In this document: piece by piece, positions 1 to 6,876 of the stretch
Layout of the letters: the number at the start of each line of letters is the position of its first letter
Numbering within the stretch: position 1 is the first letter of the stretch
Origin: Bordetella parapertussis
GTDB taxonomy: Bacteria > Pseudomonadota > Gammaproteobacteria > Burkholderiales > SG8-41
Direction of reading: 5' to 3'
Assembly: GCA_945870465.1 (NCBI GenBank)
Contig: CAMBSS010000200.1
Location: forward strand, 1 to 6,876
DNA length: 6,876 nt
Notes under the pieces: generated by a model
Told to the model about the DNA's origin: nothing
What the model saw: the letters and a program-made list of their open reading frames with translations, nothing else
Database searches by the model: none
Made by a program: the position numbers and the translations under genes

Positions 1-1629
1 ACGATCGAACGCGAAGAGATTGTCGAGGAGAGCAAGAAGAAGCTTGAAATTCATGAGCCCATCCGTATCCAGCCAGCAAAGGTGGAAATCCAAAAATCGC
101 CGCGTGTCGAACGCGAGAAACAGGTACCGTTGTTTGAGAACCTGCCGGATTCTCCGCTGCCGCCGCTGAAGCTGCTTGATGAAGCGGACAAAGCAGTCGC
201 GGTCGTCAGTACCGAAACACTCGAATTTACGTCGCGCCTGATCGAGAAAAAGTTGCTCGATTTCGGCGTCGAGGTCAAAGTCATCGCCGCCTACCCGGGG
301 CCCGTGATTACGCGTTACGAAATAGAGCCTGCCGTTGGTGTAAAGGGCAGCCAGATCATAAATTTGATCAAGGACCTGGCGCGCGCTTTGTCGGTGATCA
401 GCATCCGCGTGGTCGAGACCATACCCGGCAAGAGCTGCATGGGCCTCGAAATTCCCAATCCTGAGCGCCAGATGGTACGGCTGTCGGAGATTGTCAGTTC
501 GCAGATTTATGCCGACATGAATTCGCCGCTGACGCTGGCGCTGGGCAAGGACATTGCGGGCAATCCGATAGTTGCCGACCTCGCGCGCATGCCGCATCTG
601 CTGGTCGCTGGCACGACGGGTTCCGGGAAATCGGTCGCCATCAACGCGATGATCCTGAGCCTGCTCTACAAGGCGCCGCCCGCGCAGTGCCGGCTGATCC
701 TGGTCGATCCCAAGATGCTCGAACTGTCCGTATACGAAGGAATCCCGCATTTGCTGGCGCCGGTCGTGACCGATATGCGCCAGGCCGCTAATGCGCTCAA
801 CTGGTGTGTGGCCGAGATGGAACGGCGTTATCGGCGGATGTCGGGCCTCGGTGTACGGAACATTGCGGGTTTCAACCAGAAAATCCGCGAAGCCGCAAAA
901 GCCGGCAAGCCGATTCCGAACCCGCTGACGTCGACACCGGAGAGTCCCGATCCGCTGCTTGAAATGGCGCTGATCGTCGTTGTCATCGACGAGCTTGCCG
1001 ACCTGATGATGGTGGTCGGCAAAAAAGTGGAGGTACTCATCGCGCGGCTGGCGCAGAAGGCGCGCGCGGCCGGCATCCATTTGATTTTGGCGACGCAAAG
1101 GCCGTCGGTCGACGTCATCACCGGTTTGATCAAGGCGAATATTCCGACGCGCATTGCGTTCCAGGTGTCGGCGCGCGTCGATTCACGCACGATTCTGGAC
1201 CAGATGGGCGCTGAGGCGCTACTGGGGCAGGGTGACATGCTCTATCTGCCACCGGGCACCGGTTTTCCGCAGCGCGTTCACGGTGCGTATGTCGCCGATC
1301 ACGAAGTGCACAAGGTCGTCGATTACCTGAAAAATCTCGCGCAGCCGCAGTATGTGGAAGGCGTGCTGGAAGAGCCCGAGTCAGAAGCCGAAGGCGTGTC
1401 GCCGGTTGACGGCGGCAGCAACGCGGAATCGGATCCTCTGTATGACCAGGCGGTGGAAATCGTGCTGAAGACGCGGCGAGCATCGATTTCTCTCGTGCAG
1501 CGCCATTTGCGTATCGGCTATAACCGCGCAGCCCGACTTATTGAGCAGATGGAGCGCGCGGGCATGGTGTCGGCGATGCAATCCAACGGCAACCGTGAAG
1601 TGCTGGCTCCGGCTTCGGTGTCGGAATAA
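1..1629 (+). CDS. ftsK: DNA translocase FtsK, C-terminal part (5' end outside window)
   Basis: FtsK is a septum-anchored ATPase that pumps double-stranded DNA and activates XerCD recombination at dif during chromosome segregation. The frame is open from base 1, so the 542 visible residues are a 3' fragment. The membrane segments and most of the linker lie upstream. The GTG at base 82 is an internal valine, not a start. Numbering visible codons from 1, the alpha domain runs roughly from 60 to 160 and the RecA-like motor from about 170 to 450. Walker A GTTGSGKS is at codons 204-211, DPKMLELS follows, Walker B IDELADLM has its Asp at codon 330, and an [12 protein letters not shown] block follows. 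After an acidic linker comes a winged-helix gamma domain (about 478-536, with [26 protein letters not shown] split across it), which in this family reads KOPS sequences and contacts XerD. All motor motifs are intact and the stop is TAA. It is probably the first visible gene of an operon with the three genes that follow. Confidence 0.97.
   Translation, partial: TIEREEIVEESKKKLEIHEPIRIQPAKVEIQKSPRVEREKQVPLFENLPDSPLPPLKLLDEADKAVAVVSTETLEFTSRLIEKKLLDFGVEVKVIAAYPGPVITRYEIEPAVGVKGSQIINLIKDLARALSVISIRVVETIPGKSCMGLEIPNPERQMVRLSEIVSSQIYADMNSPLTLALGKDIAGNPIVADLARMPHLLVAGTTGSGKSVAINAMILSLLYKAPPAQCRLILVDPKMLELSVYEGIPHLLAPVVTDMRQAANALNWCVAEMERRYRRMSGLGVRNIAGFNQKIREAAKAGKPIPNPLTSTPESPDPLLEMALIVVVIDELADLMMVVGKKVEVLIARLAQKARAAGIHLILATQRPSVDVITGLIKANIPTRIAFQVSARVDSRTILDQMGAEALLGQGDMLYLPPGTGFPQRVHGAYVADHEVHKVVDYLKNLAQPQYVEGVLEEPESEAEGVSPVDGGSNAESDPLYDQAVEIVLKTRRASISLVQRHLRIGYNRAARLIEQMERAGMVSAMQSNGNREVLAPASVSE
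1225..1232 (+). other. KOPS-like octamer inside ftsK
   Basis: GGGCAGGG matches the E. coli FtsK-orienting polar sequence consensus GGGNAGGG exactly. I saw no other exact match in the window on either strand. It encodes the conserved LGQGD stretch of FtsK, so protein constraint alone may explain it, and KOPS use in this organism is not established. Confidence 0.25.
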
Positions 1630-1700
1630 TTCCGGCGCGGATGCTGAATTTTGCGTGCTCGTTGATGCCGGACTGTTAAGGACGCATTGAGGGACGGGCG

Positions 1701-2000
1701 ATGATCAGGTTGTTGATGCCATTGTTTTTGTTGATGCTGGTCTCGCCGCTCGGCGCGGCGGCCGCGGATGAAACACGCGGTATGGCTTTCGATGTGTATA
1801 TCCGGCTGCAGAACGGCATGAACGAAGGCGAACTCCTGCTCCGGGCGGGCAAGCCGGATTCGGAATCGGTCGAGAACCTGCGCGGTAATATCATCAAAAG
1901 CTATTATTATTTTCCAACCGCCTCCGACCCGTGGATCACGACGATTACCCTGCGGGGCGGCCGTATCATCAACCTTGAACGAATAAAGAAAACATTCTGA
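1701..2000 (+). CDS. small exported protein with SmpA/BamE-like fold (hypothetical)
   Basis: This 99-residue protein has an N-terminal signal peptide: Arg3, a hydrophobic core at residues 4-18, then AAAA with likely cleavage near residues 21-22 before DETRG. No lipobox cysteine is present, so it should be soluble in the periplasm, unlike the lipoprotein BamE. The mature part carries NGMNEGELLLRAGKPDSES (about 38-56) and later a Tyr-rich strand and ITLRGGRIINLE. This resembles the 'GM...v...lG.P' turn and final strands of SmpA/OmlA (BamE-like) domains. The match is judged by eye and the function is unknown. The ATG at 1701 is supported by a GAGGGA ribosome-binding site six bases upstream. The stop overlaps the lolA start by one base (TGATG), so the two are probably translationally coupled. 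It starts 71 bases after ftsK, and I see no clear promoter in that gap. A second in-frame ATG at 1716 would shorten the signal peptide. Confidence 0.75.
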   Translation: MIRLLMPLFLLMLVSPLGAAAADETRGMAFDVYIRLQNGMNEGELLLRAGKPDSESVENLRGNIIKSYYYFPTASDPWITTITLRGGRIINLERIKKTF

Positions 2001-2608
2001 TGCGAATTGTACTGGCGCTGATGTTCATGTTGACGTGCGTGACGGCACGGGCGGCGAGTATCGAAATGCTCAAGGGGTTGTTGCAGCAGACGACGTCCGG
2101 CAAGGCGCGCTTCGCACAAATCGTCGTCGACAAAAATCTCAAGGAACTGCAGAAGGCCACCGGCACCATGCAATTCGTGCGTCCCGGCCGTTTTCGCTGG
2201 GAATACGACAAGCCCTATGAGCAGACCATAGTCGGCGACGGCGCCAGGCTTTGGATTTACGACAAGGACCTCAACCAGGTCACAGTCCGGAAGCTGGACA
2301 AAGCGCTGGGCGGCAGTCCCGCTGCATTGCTTGCGGGCAGCAATGAGATCGAAAAAGTGTACACCCTGACCAATCTCGGTCCGCAGGAAGGTCTCGACTG
2401 GCTGGAGGCCGTTCCCAAGTCGAAGGACAACACGTTCGAGCGTATCCGGCTCGGCTTTAGTCAGACAGGGTTGGAGGCAATGGAATTGCGCGACCAGTTT
2501 GCGCAAACCACGGTCATCAAATTCGCCGGCGTCGAGCGCAATCCGAAGATCGCGCCGGAGGTGTTCAGGTTTACGCCGCCGAAAGGCGCCGACGTCATCA
2601 CCGATTGA
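2000..2608 (+). CDS. lolA: outer-membrane lipoprotein carrier protein LolA
   Basis: LolA is the periplasmic chaperone that takes mature lipoproteins from the inner-membrane LolCDE transporter and passes them to the receptor LolB at the outer membrane. The 202-residue length is close to the E. coli protein. An N-terminal signal peptide (MRIVLALMFMLTCVTARAA, cleavage likely after ARA) is followed by the family pattern. This includes KARFAQIVVDKN near residues 35-46, GTMQFVRPGRFRWEYDKPYE near 59-78 with its conserved Arg and aromatic residues, the WIYDKDLNQVTVRKLD strand near 85-100, and LGFSQTGLEAMELRDQFAQT towards the C-terminus. The ATG overlaps the upstream stop codon by one base, and only a weak purine-rich stretch precedes it, which fits coupled translation. 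The order ftsK, lolA, rarA is conserved with E. coli and supports the call. Nothing in the sequence suggests damage. Confidence 0.95.
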   Translation: MRIVLALMFMLTCVTARAASIEMLKGLLQQTTSGKARFAQIVVDKNLKELQKATGTMQFVRPGRFRWEYDKPYEQTIVGDGARLWIYDKDLNQVTVRKLDKALGGSPAALLAGSNEIEKVYTLTNLGPQEGLDWLEAVPKSKDNTFERIRLGFSQTGLEAMELRDQFAQTTVIKFAGVERNPKIAPEVFRFTPPKGADVITD

Positions 2609-2630
2609 CCGAGCTGCCCGCCGGCCCGCC

Positions 2631-3944
2631 GTGAACGATCTTTTCGCCAAGCACGAGCCGGCGGCGCCGCTGGCCGAAAGACTGCGGCCGCGCACGCTTG
2701 ATGAGGTTGTGGGGCAGTCGCATTTACTTGGGCCCGGCAAACCCCTGAGGCTCGCGTTCGAATCCGGCAAGACGCATTCGATGATCCTGTGGGGCCCCCC
2801 CGGCGTCGGCAAAACGACGCTGGCCCGCTTGATGGCACAGGCATTCAACGCCGAATTCATCGCGATATCGGCCGTGCTGGCAGGCGTCAAGGACATACGT
2901 GATGCCGTGCAGATGGCCGAACACGCCCTCCAGCAGAGCGGGCGTCACACTATTCTGTTCGTCGATGAAGTGCATCGTTTCAACAAGGCGCAGCAGGACG
3001 CTTTCCTGCCGTTTGTCGAGCGCGGATTGCTGACGTTTATCGGCGCAACCACGGAAAACCCGTCGTTTGAAGTGAACAGCGCATTGTTGTCGCGCGCAGC
3101 CGTATACGTGCTGCAGCCGCTTGCCGAAGCGGACCTCGTATCACTACTTCAGCGCGCGCTCAAGCAATGCAGCCGGCCGCTCGAATTAAGCGATGCCGCG
3201 CGCGACTTGATCGTCGGCTACGCGGATGGCGATGCGCGGCGCTTGCTGAACATGGTTGAGCAAATCGATACTGCAGCCGCCGCGGCGGGCAGCGAGCAGG
3301 TAGACGAAGCGCTGGTGCGCGATGCTTTGACGCAAAGCCTGAATCGTTTTGATAAAGGCGGCGATCAGTTCTACGACCAGATTTCAGCCCTGCATAAATC
3401 GGTGCGCGGCTCATCTCCGGACGCGACTTTATACTGGTTGTGCCGGATGCTCGATGGCGGCGCCGACCCGCTGTATGTGGGGCGCCGGATAGTGCGCATG
3501 GCCGCGGAGGACATAGGGCTTGCCGACCCGCGCGCGCTGCGCATTGCGTTGGACGCGTGCGAAACCTACGAGCGGTTGGGCAGTCCGGAAGGCGAACTCG
3601 CCTTGGCCGAAGCAGCGCTGTATCTGGCGATTGCTCCCAAAAGCAATGCCGCGTACACGGCTTATAACGCAGCGCGCGCCATGATTAAAGATGATAAATC
3701 GCGCCCGGTCCCGGAGCATTTGCGCAATGCGCCGACACGATTGTTGAAGGACCTGGGTTACGGCCGTGACTACCGCTATGCACATGACGAGACCGACGGC
3801 TATGCGGCGGGAGAGAACTATTTTCCCGACGGCATGGCACAGCCGCATTTTTATCAGCCTACCGAGCGTGGGTTGGAAGCGAAGATCCGCGCCCGGTTGG
3901 CCGAGTTGCGCGAGCGCGACGAGGCTGCCAACCGCAAGAAGTAG
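2631..3944 (+). CDS. rarA: replication-associated recombination AAA+ ATPase RarA (MgsA)
   Basis: RarA is a clamp-loader-like AAA+ ATPase that acts at stalled replication forks and at single-strand/duplex junctions. It is related to eukaryotic WRNIP1/Mgs1. The protein is 437 residues, close to the family norm. It begins [20 protein letters not shown], followed by [10 protein letters not shown]. Walker A GPPGVGKT is at residues 55-62, Walker [15 protein letters not shown] has its Asp-Glu at 112-113, and sensor 1 [19 protein letters not shown] starts near 138. The C-terminal half is the MgsA oligomerisation region, with [42 protein letters not shown] and a [11 protein letters not shown] segment before a charged tail. 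The frame is open back to an ATG at 2499 inside lolA, but that extension has nothing RarA-like. The GTG at 2631 gives the family N-terminus and lies 22 bases after lolA, with no strong ribosome-binding site. It is probably co-transcribed with lolA. Confidence 0.96.
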   Translation: MNDLFAKHEPAAPLAERLRPRTLDEVVGQSHLLGPGKPLRLAFESGKTHSMILWGPPGVGKTTLARLMAQAFNAEFIAISAVLAGVKDIRDAVQMAEHALQQSGRHTILFVDEVHRFNKAQQDAFLPFVERGLLTFIGATTENPSFEVNSALLSRAAVYVLQPLAEADLVSLLQRALKQCSRPLELSDAARDLIVGYADGDARRLLNMVEQIDTAAAAAGSEQVDEALVRDALTQSLNRFDKGGDQFYDQISALHKSVRGSSPDATLYWLCRMLDGGADPLYVGRRIVRMAAEDIGLADPRALRIALDACETYERLGSPEGELALAEAALYLAIAPKSNAAYTAYNAARAMIKDDKSRPVPEHLRNAPTRLLKDLGYGRDYRYAHDETDGYAAGENYFPDGMAQPHFYQPTERGLEAKIRARLAELRERDEAANRKK

Positions 3945-3980
3945 CGCCTACTTTCGGTAGCAGAAATGATGCGCGGCGCT
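3943..3980. terminator. inverted repeat in the convergent rarA / Bug-gene gap, terminator-like
   Basis: AGCGCC (3943-3948) is the reverse complement of GGCGCT (3975-3980), and a smaller hairpin CTAC-TTTCG-GTAG (3948-3960) overlaps its left arm. It spans the 35-base gap between two converging genes, where a two-way terminator would be expected. There is no T-run on either side and the stems are short, so an intrinsic terminator is not shown. Confidence 0.22.
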
Positions 3981-4945
3981 CAGTCCGCGCGGATGTTGGC
4001 TTCCTTGATGACGCGCGCCCATTTGGCAGTTTCGGATTTCATGAATGCACCGAATTCTTCTGGCGAACTGCCGACCGGGTCGGCACCCTGTGCGCTCAGT
4101 CGCTCCTTGATGTCCGGGCTCAAGAGGATCTTGACGATTTCGTTGTGCAGGCGGGCCACCACTTCGCGCGGAGTGGCTGCGGGCAGCACGAGGCCAAACC
4201 AGTTGACGACCTCGTAACCTTTCAGCGTCTCGCCAACGGTAGGGACGTCCGGCAGCACCGGCGTGCGCTTCGGTCCGAGTGTGGCCACTGCGCGCAGGCG
4301 GCCGCTTTTTACATACGGCAGCCCCTGCGTCAGGCTGTCGCAGGTCAGCGGCACCTGACCGCCCAGCACATCGATGAAGCTGGGCCCGCTGCCTTTGTAC
4401 GCGATATGCACCAGCTTCACGCCGGCCATCGAATTGAAGAGTTCGGCGGCCAGATGCGGCGCACCTCCGCTGCCGCTCGATGCGTAATTGATCTGGCCAG
4501 GGCGGGATTTGGCAAGATTGATCAGGTCCTTGACCGTTTTCACCGGAAAGGAAGGGTGCGAGTACATCATGAAAGTCACCGCGACTGCCTGTGTCAACGG
4601 CGTGAAGTCGCGGGCGACATCGAACGGAATTTTGGGGAATAGCAGCGGATTGACGCTCAGGTTACCGAGCGTGCCCATGAACATCGTGTGACCGTCGGGT
4701 GCGGACTTGGCCGCAAGTTCGGTGCCGAGTATGCCTGAAGCGCCGGCGCGATTGTCCACGACGACTTGTTGTCCCAGCACGTCGGACAGTCTGGGGCTGA
4801 TGGTGCGCGCCACTATGTCGGTGCCGCCGCCGGGCGGGAACGCGACGATTATGCGCAGGGGTTTGCTCGGAAAGGTTTGCGCAAGCAGCGGGCATGCCGT
4901 GCACGCAAGGGCAAGCGCAAAGGTGAGACAGGTCGATCGTTGCAT
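3980..4945 (-). CDS. Bug-family (TctC-type) periplasmic solute-binding protein
   Basis: Proteins of this family bind small carboxylated solutes in the periplasm. Some serve TctAB tripartite transporters or act in signalling, but most are orphans of unknown ligand. The 321-residue protein has a signal peptide at residues 1-22 (cleavage LLA/QTF); cysteines at 15 and 18 do not form a proper lipobox. The family signature follows: FPSKPLRIIVAFPPGGGTD at 25-43, VVVDNRAGASGILG at about 61-74, then PDGHTMFMG, NYASSGSGGAPHLAAELF, HIAYKGSGPSFIDVLGGQV, and RLRAVATLGPKRTPVLPDVPT. The frame extends upstream to an ATG at 5050, but the start chosen here at 4945 gives the signal peptide and has a GGAGG five bases upstream. 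No tctA or tctB gene is in the window. It faces rarA convergently and diverges from serS, so it is probably its own transcription unit. The ligand cannot be told from the sequence. Confidence 0.95.
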   Translation of the reverse strand: MQRSTCLTFALALACTACPLLAQTFPSKPLRIIVAFPPGGGTDIVARTISPRLSDVLGQQVVVDNRAGASGILGTELAAKSAPDGHTMFMGTLGNLSVNPLLFPKIPFDVARDFTPLTQAVAVTFMMYSHPSFPVKTVKDLINLAKSRPGQINYASSGSGGAPHLAAELFNSMAGVKLVHIAYKGSGPSFIDVLGGQVPLTCDSLTQGLPYVKSGRLRAVATLGPKRTPVLPDVPTVGETLKGYEVVNWFGLVLPAATPREVVARLHNEIVKILLSPDIKERLSAQGADPVGSSPEEFGAFMKSETAKWARVIKEANIRAD

Positions 4946-4950
4946 GGCGT

Positions 4951-4955
4951 CCTCC
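4951..4955 (-). promoter_or_regulatory. ribosome-binding site that fixes the Bug-gene start
   Basis: The minus strand reads GGAGG, five bases before the ATG at 4945-4943. This is a consensus Shine-Dalgarno sequence. It selects this start over the upstream in-frame ATG at 5050, whose extra 35 residues would sit ahead of the signal peptide and hide it. Confidence 0.85.
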
Positions 4956-5004
4956 GGTTTGTGCGCAGCTCTGGCCGGCGGCGCGATTCTGGATTTTGTG
5001 CCCG

Positions 5005-6382
<1,378 letters not shown>

Positions 6383-6391
6383 CCGCGACGG

Positions 6392-6420
6392 CTGACCCCC
6401 GTCCGCGAGTCTGCTAAAAT
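6392..6420 (+). promoter_or_regulatory. sigma-70-like promoter for tRNA-Ser
   Basis: CTGACC (6392-6397, four of six -35 bases) is followed, 17 bases later, by TAAAAT (6415-6420, five of six -10 bases). A TG one base before the -10 makes it an extended -10. Transcription would start near 6427, just ahead of the mature tRNA 5' end at 6431. It lies entirely between serS and the tRNA, so the tRNA need not depend on read-through from serS. Confidence 0.65.
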
Positions 6421-6430
6421 ACGCGCCTCC

Positions 6431-6520
6431 GGAGAGGTGGCAGAGCGGTTGAATGTACCGGTCTCGAAAACCGGAATCCGGGCAACTGGATCGTGGGTTC
6501 GAATCCCACCCTCTCCGCCA
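6431..6520 (+). tRNA. tRNA-Ser, anticodon CGA
   Basis: The 90-base gene folds into a complete class II tRNA. The acceptor stem is GGAGAGG (6431-6437) with CCTCTCC (6510-6516), followed by discriminator G6517, as expected for serine, and an encoded CCA (6518-6520). The D arm begins at 6440. The anticodon stem is CCGGT (6458-6462) with ACCGG (6470-6474), and the loop CTCGAAA puts CGA at 6465-6467, which reads the serine codon UCG. A long variable arm (ATCC 6476-6479 pairing GGAT 6488-6491) is the main feature recognised by SerRS. The T stem is GTGGG/CCCAC around loop TTCGAAT. All stems are intact, so the gene looks functional. Confidence 0.97.
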
Positions 6521-6535
6521 AATGTCAAGCATTTG
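6519..6535. repeat. 17-bp dyad overlapping the tRNA CCA end
   Basis: CAAATG (6519-6524) and CATTTG (6530-6535) are perfect reverse complements around TCAAG. The left arm includes the last two bases of the tRNA CCA. It could be a 3' processing or weak termination hairpin, though no T-run follows, or a recombinase core-like site. It may also be chance. Confidence 0.4.
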
Positions 6536-6561
6536 TGCGGGTTCCCAGCACCGAAGTAGTC

Positions 6562-6585
6562 CTGTTCCCTCATCTGTTCCCTCAT
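6562..6585. repeat. perfect tandem duplication of a 12-bp unit
   Basis: CTGTTCCCTCAT occurs twice back to back (6562-6573 and 6574-6585) with no mismatch. A shorter GTTCCC at 6541-6546 shares the core. The role is unknown. It lies 41 bases beyond the tRNA 3' end, a distance at which recombinase arm-type sites could occur. Confidence 0.9.
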
Positions 6586-6617
6586 TACTTTGAGGCCCCA
6601 GAAACCGCATAACGGCG

Positions 6618-6643
6618 GAAGGCGACTAAGGAGTCGCTCCTTC
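6618..6643. repeat. two overlapping, mutually exclusive hairpins
   Basis: One fold pairs GAAGG (6618-6622) with CCTTC (6639-6643) and CGACT (6623-6627) with AGTCG (6632-6636), leaving a two-base bulge and loop AAGG. The other pairs AAGGAG (6628-6633) with CTCCTT (6637-6642) around TCG. They share bases and cannot form together. No T-run follows, so neither is a standard intrinsic terminator. Confidence 0.6.
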
Positions 6644-6671
6644 TGAACGACCATCCCCATAACCCGGTTCG

Positions 6672-6740
6672 CCCCACGTTTGACCCACCGGTGGGGTATA
6701 CACCCCGTCAAAAGAAGCCCGTAGCGTAAGGGTTTGACGG
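6672..6740. repeat. nested inverted-repeat cluster with competing pairings
   Basis: CCCCAC (6672-6677) pairs with GTGGGG (6691-6696). CCCACCGGTGGG (6684-6695) is a perfect 12-bp palindrome. GGGGT (6693-6697) pairs with ACCCC (6702-6706). GTCAAA (6707-6712) can pair with TTTGAC on its left (6679-6684) or, as CCGTCAAA (6705-6712), with TTTGACGG on its right (6733-6740). Several of these exclude each other. The function is unknown. Confidence 0.7.
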
Positions 6741-6865
6741 TGTGATCTTCACTATCTCCCTCCGATTCTCTTTCGTATCGTTAGCCCAGCATGGTCTGGA
6801 AAGCCGCTATTCCGTGACGCGCCCCCTGCGTTTCGCCAGAGTTATTAATAAAAATATATAAAACA

Positions 6866-6876
6866 CATCTGAGATG
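6866..6876. repeat. 11-bp dyad at the window edge
   Basis: CATCT and AGATG are reverse complements around one G. The dyad follows an AT-rich stretch (6846-6863) containing TATATAAA, and its last three bases are ATG. It might extend past the edge or mark a promoter and start of a following gene, but too little sequence is visible to tell. Confidence 0.3.

Larger units (their letters stand above)
6521..6876. other. repeat-rich intergenic region after tRNA-Ser, no convincing gene
   Basis: No open frame here on either strand looks like a protein. The only long minus-strand frame runs through the tRNA antisense and is discarded. A 23-codon frame from the ATG at 6522 merely reads through the tandem repeat. 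The stretch contains the dyad at the tRNA end, a tandem duplication, two inverted-repeat clusters, and an AT-rich end from about 6840. A tRNA 3' flank of this kind could be an integration-site region, but no integrase or second copy of the tRNA 3' end is visible. Confidence 0.6.

Noticed and set aside
1631..1672. TCCGGC / GCCGGA inverted repeat after ftsK as a terminator
   Set aside because: The arms are six bases with a 30-base loop and no T-run. The following genes look operonic with ftsK, so it is probably chance.
2499..2630. A longer rarA beginning at an ATG inside lolA
   Set aside because: The extra residues are Arg/Ser-rich out-of-frame lolA sequence. The GTG at 2631 gives the family N-terminus.
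1907..2896. A 329-codon minus-strand frame across lolA and rarA
   Set aside because: It lies opposite two clearly recognised genes, has no recognisable motif, and reflects the GC-rich third positions of the + strand genes.
4145..4642. A 165-codon + strand frame opposite the Bug gene
   Set aside because: It is a shadow of a well-supported minus-strand gene, rich in Arg, His and Gln, with no motif.

Overview
The window looks like a core chromosomal segment of a betaproteobacterium, most likely of the Burkholderiales or a close relative. The reasons are a GC-rich sequence with GC-biased third codon positions, protein sequences typical of that class, and an orphan Bug-type (TctC-family) periplasmic receptor, a family greatly expanded there. 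No species can be named from the sequence alone.

Layout, left to right. Bases 1-1629 hold the 3' part of ftsK (DNA translocase; motor and DNA-reading gamma domain), whose 5' end lies outside the window. Then come a 99-residue exported SmpA/BamE-like protein (1701-2000), lolA (2000-2608, overlapping its neighbour by one base) and rarA (2631-3944), all on the + strand and close enough to be one operon. A Bug-family receptor gene (3980-4945) lies on the minus strand, converging with rarA. It shares a 165-base divergent promoter region with serS (5111-6382, +). Forty-eight bases after serS is a complete tRNA-Ser gene with anticodon CGA (6431-6520), preceded by its own promoter-like sequence. The last 356 bases have no convincing gene but are rich in small repeats and dyads.

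How the genes fit together. The order ftsK-lolA-rarA-serS is the same as in Escherichia coli. It joins chromosome segregation at the septum (FtsK), lipoprotein delivery to the outer membrane (LolA), replication-fork maintenance (RarA) and seryl-tRNA synthesis (SerRS). Two genes are extra relative to E. coli: the small exported protein between ftsK and lolA, and the receptor between rarA and serS. Putting serS next to a tRNA-Ser gene places an enzyme beside its own substrate.

The least explained part is 6521-6876, after the tRNA. It holds a dyad overlapping the tRNA CCA end, a perfect 12-bp tandem duplication, and two clusters of inverted repeats whose arms can pair in mutually exclusive ways, before the sequence turns AT-rich at the edge. 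The 3' ends of tRNA genes are favoured integration sites for tyrosine recombinases, so this could be an island or prophage boundary. No integrase is visible, so that remains an inference. I found no clear evidence of a wholly new system in the window.
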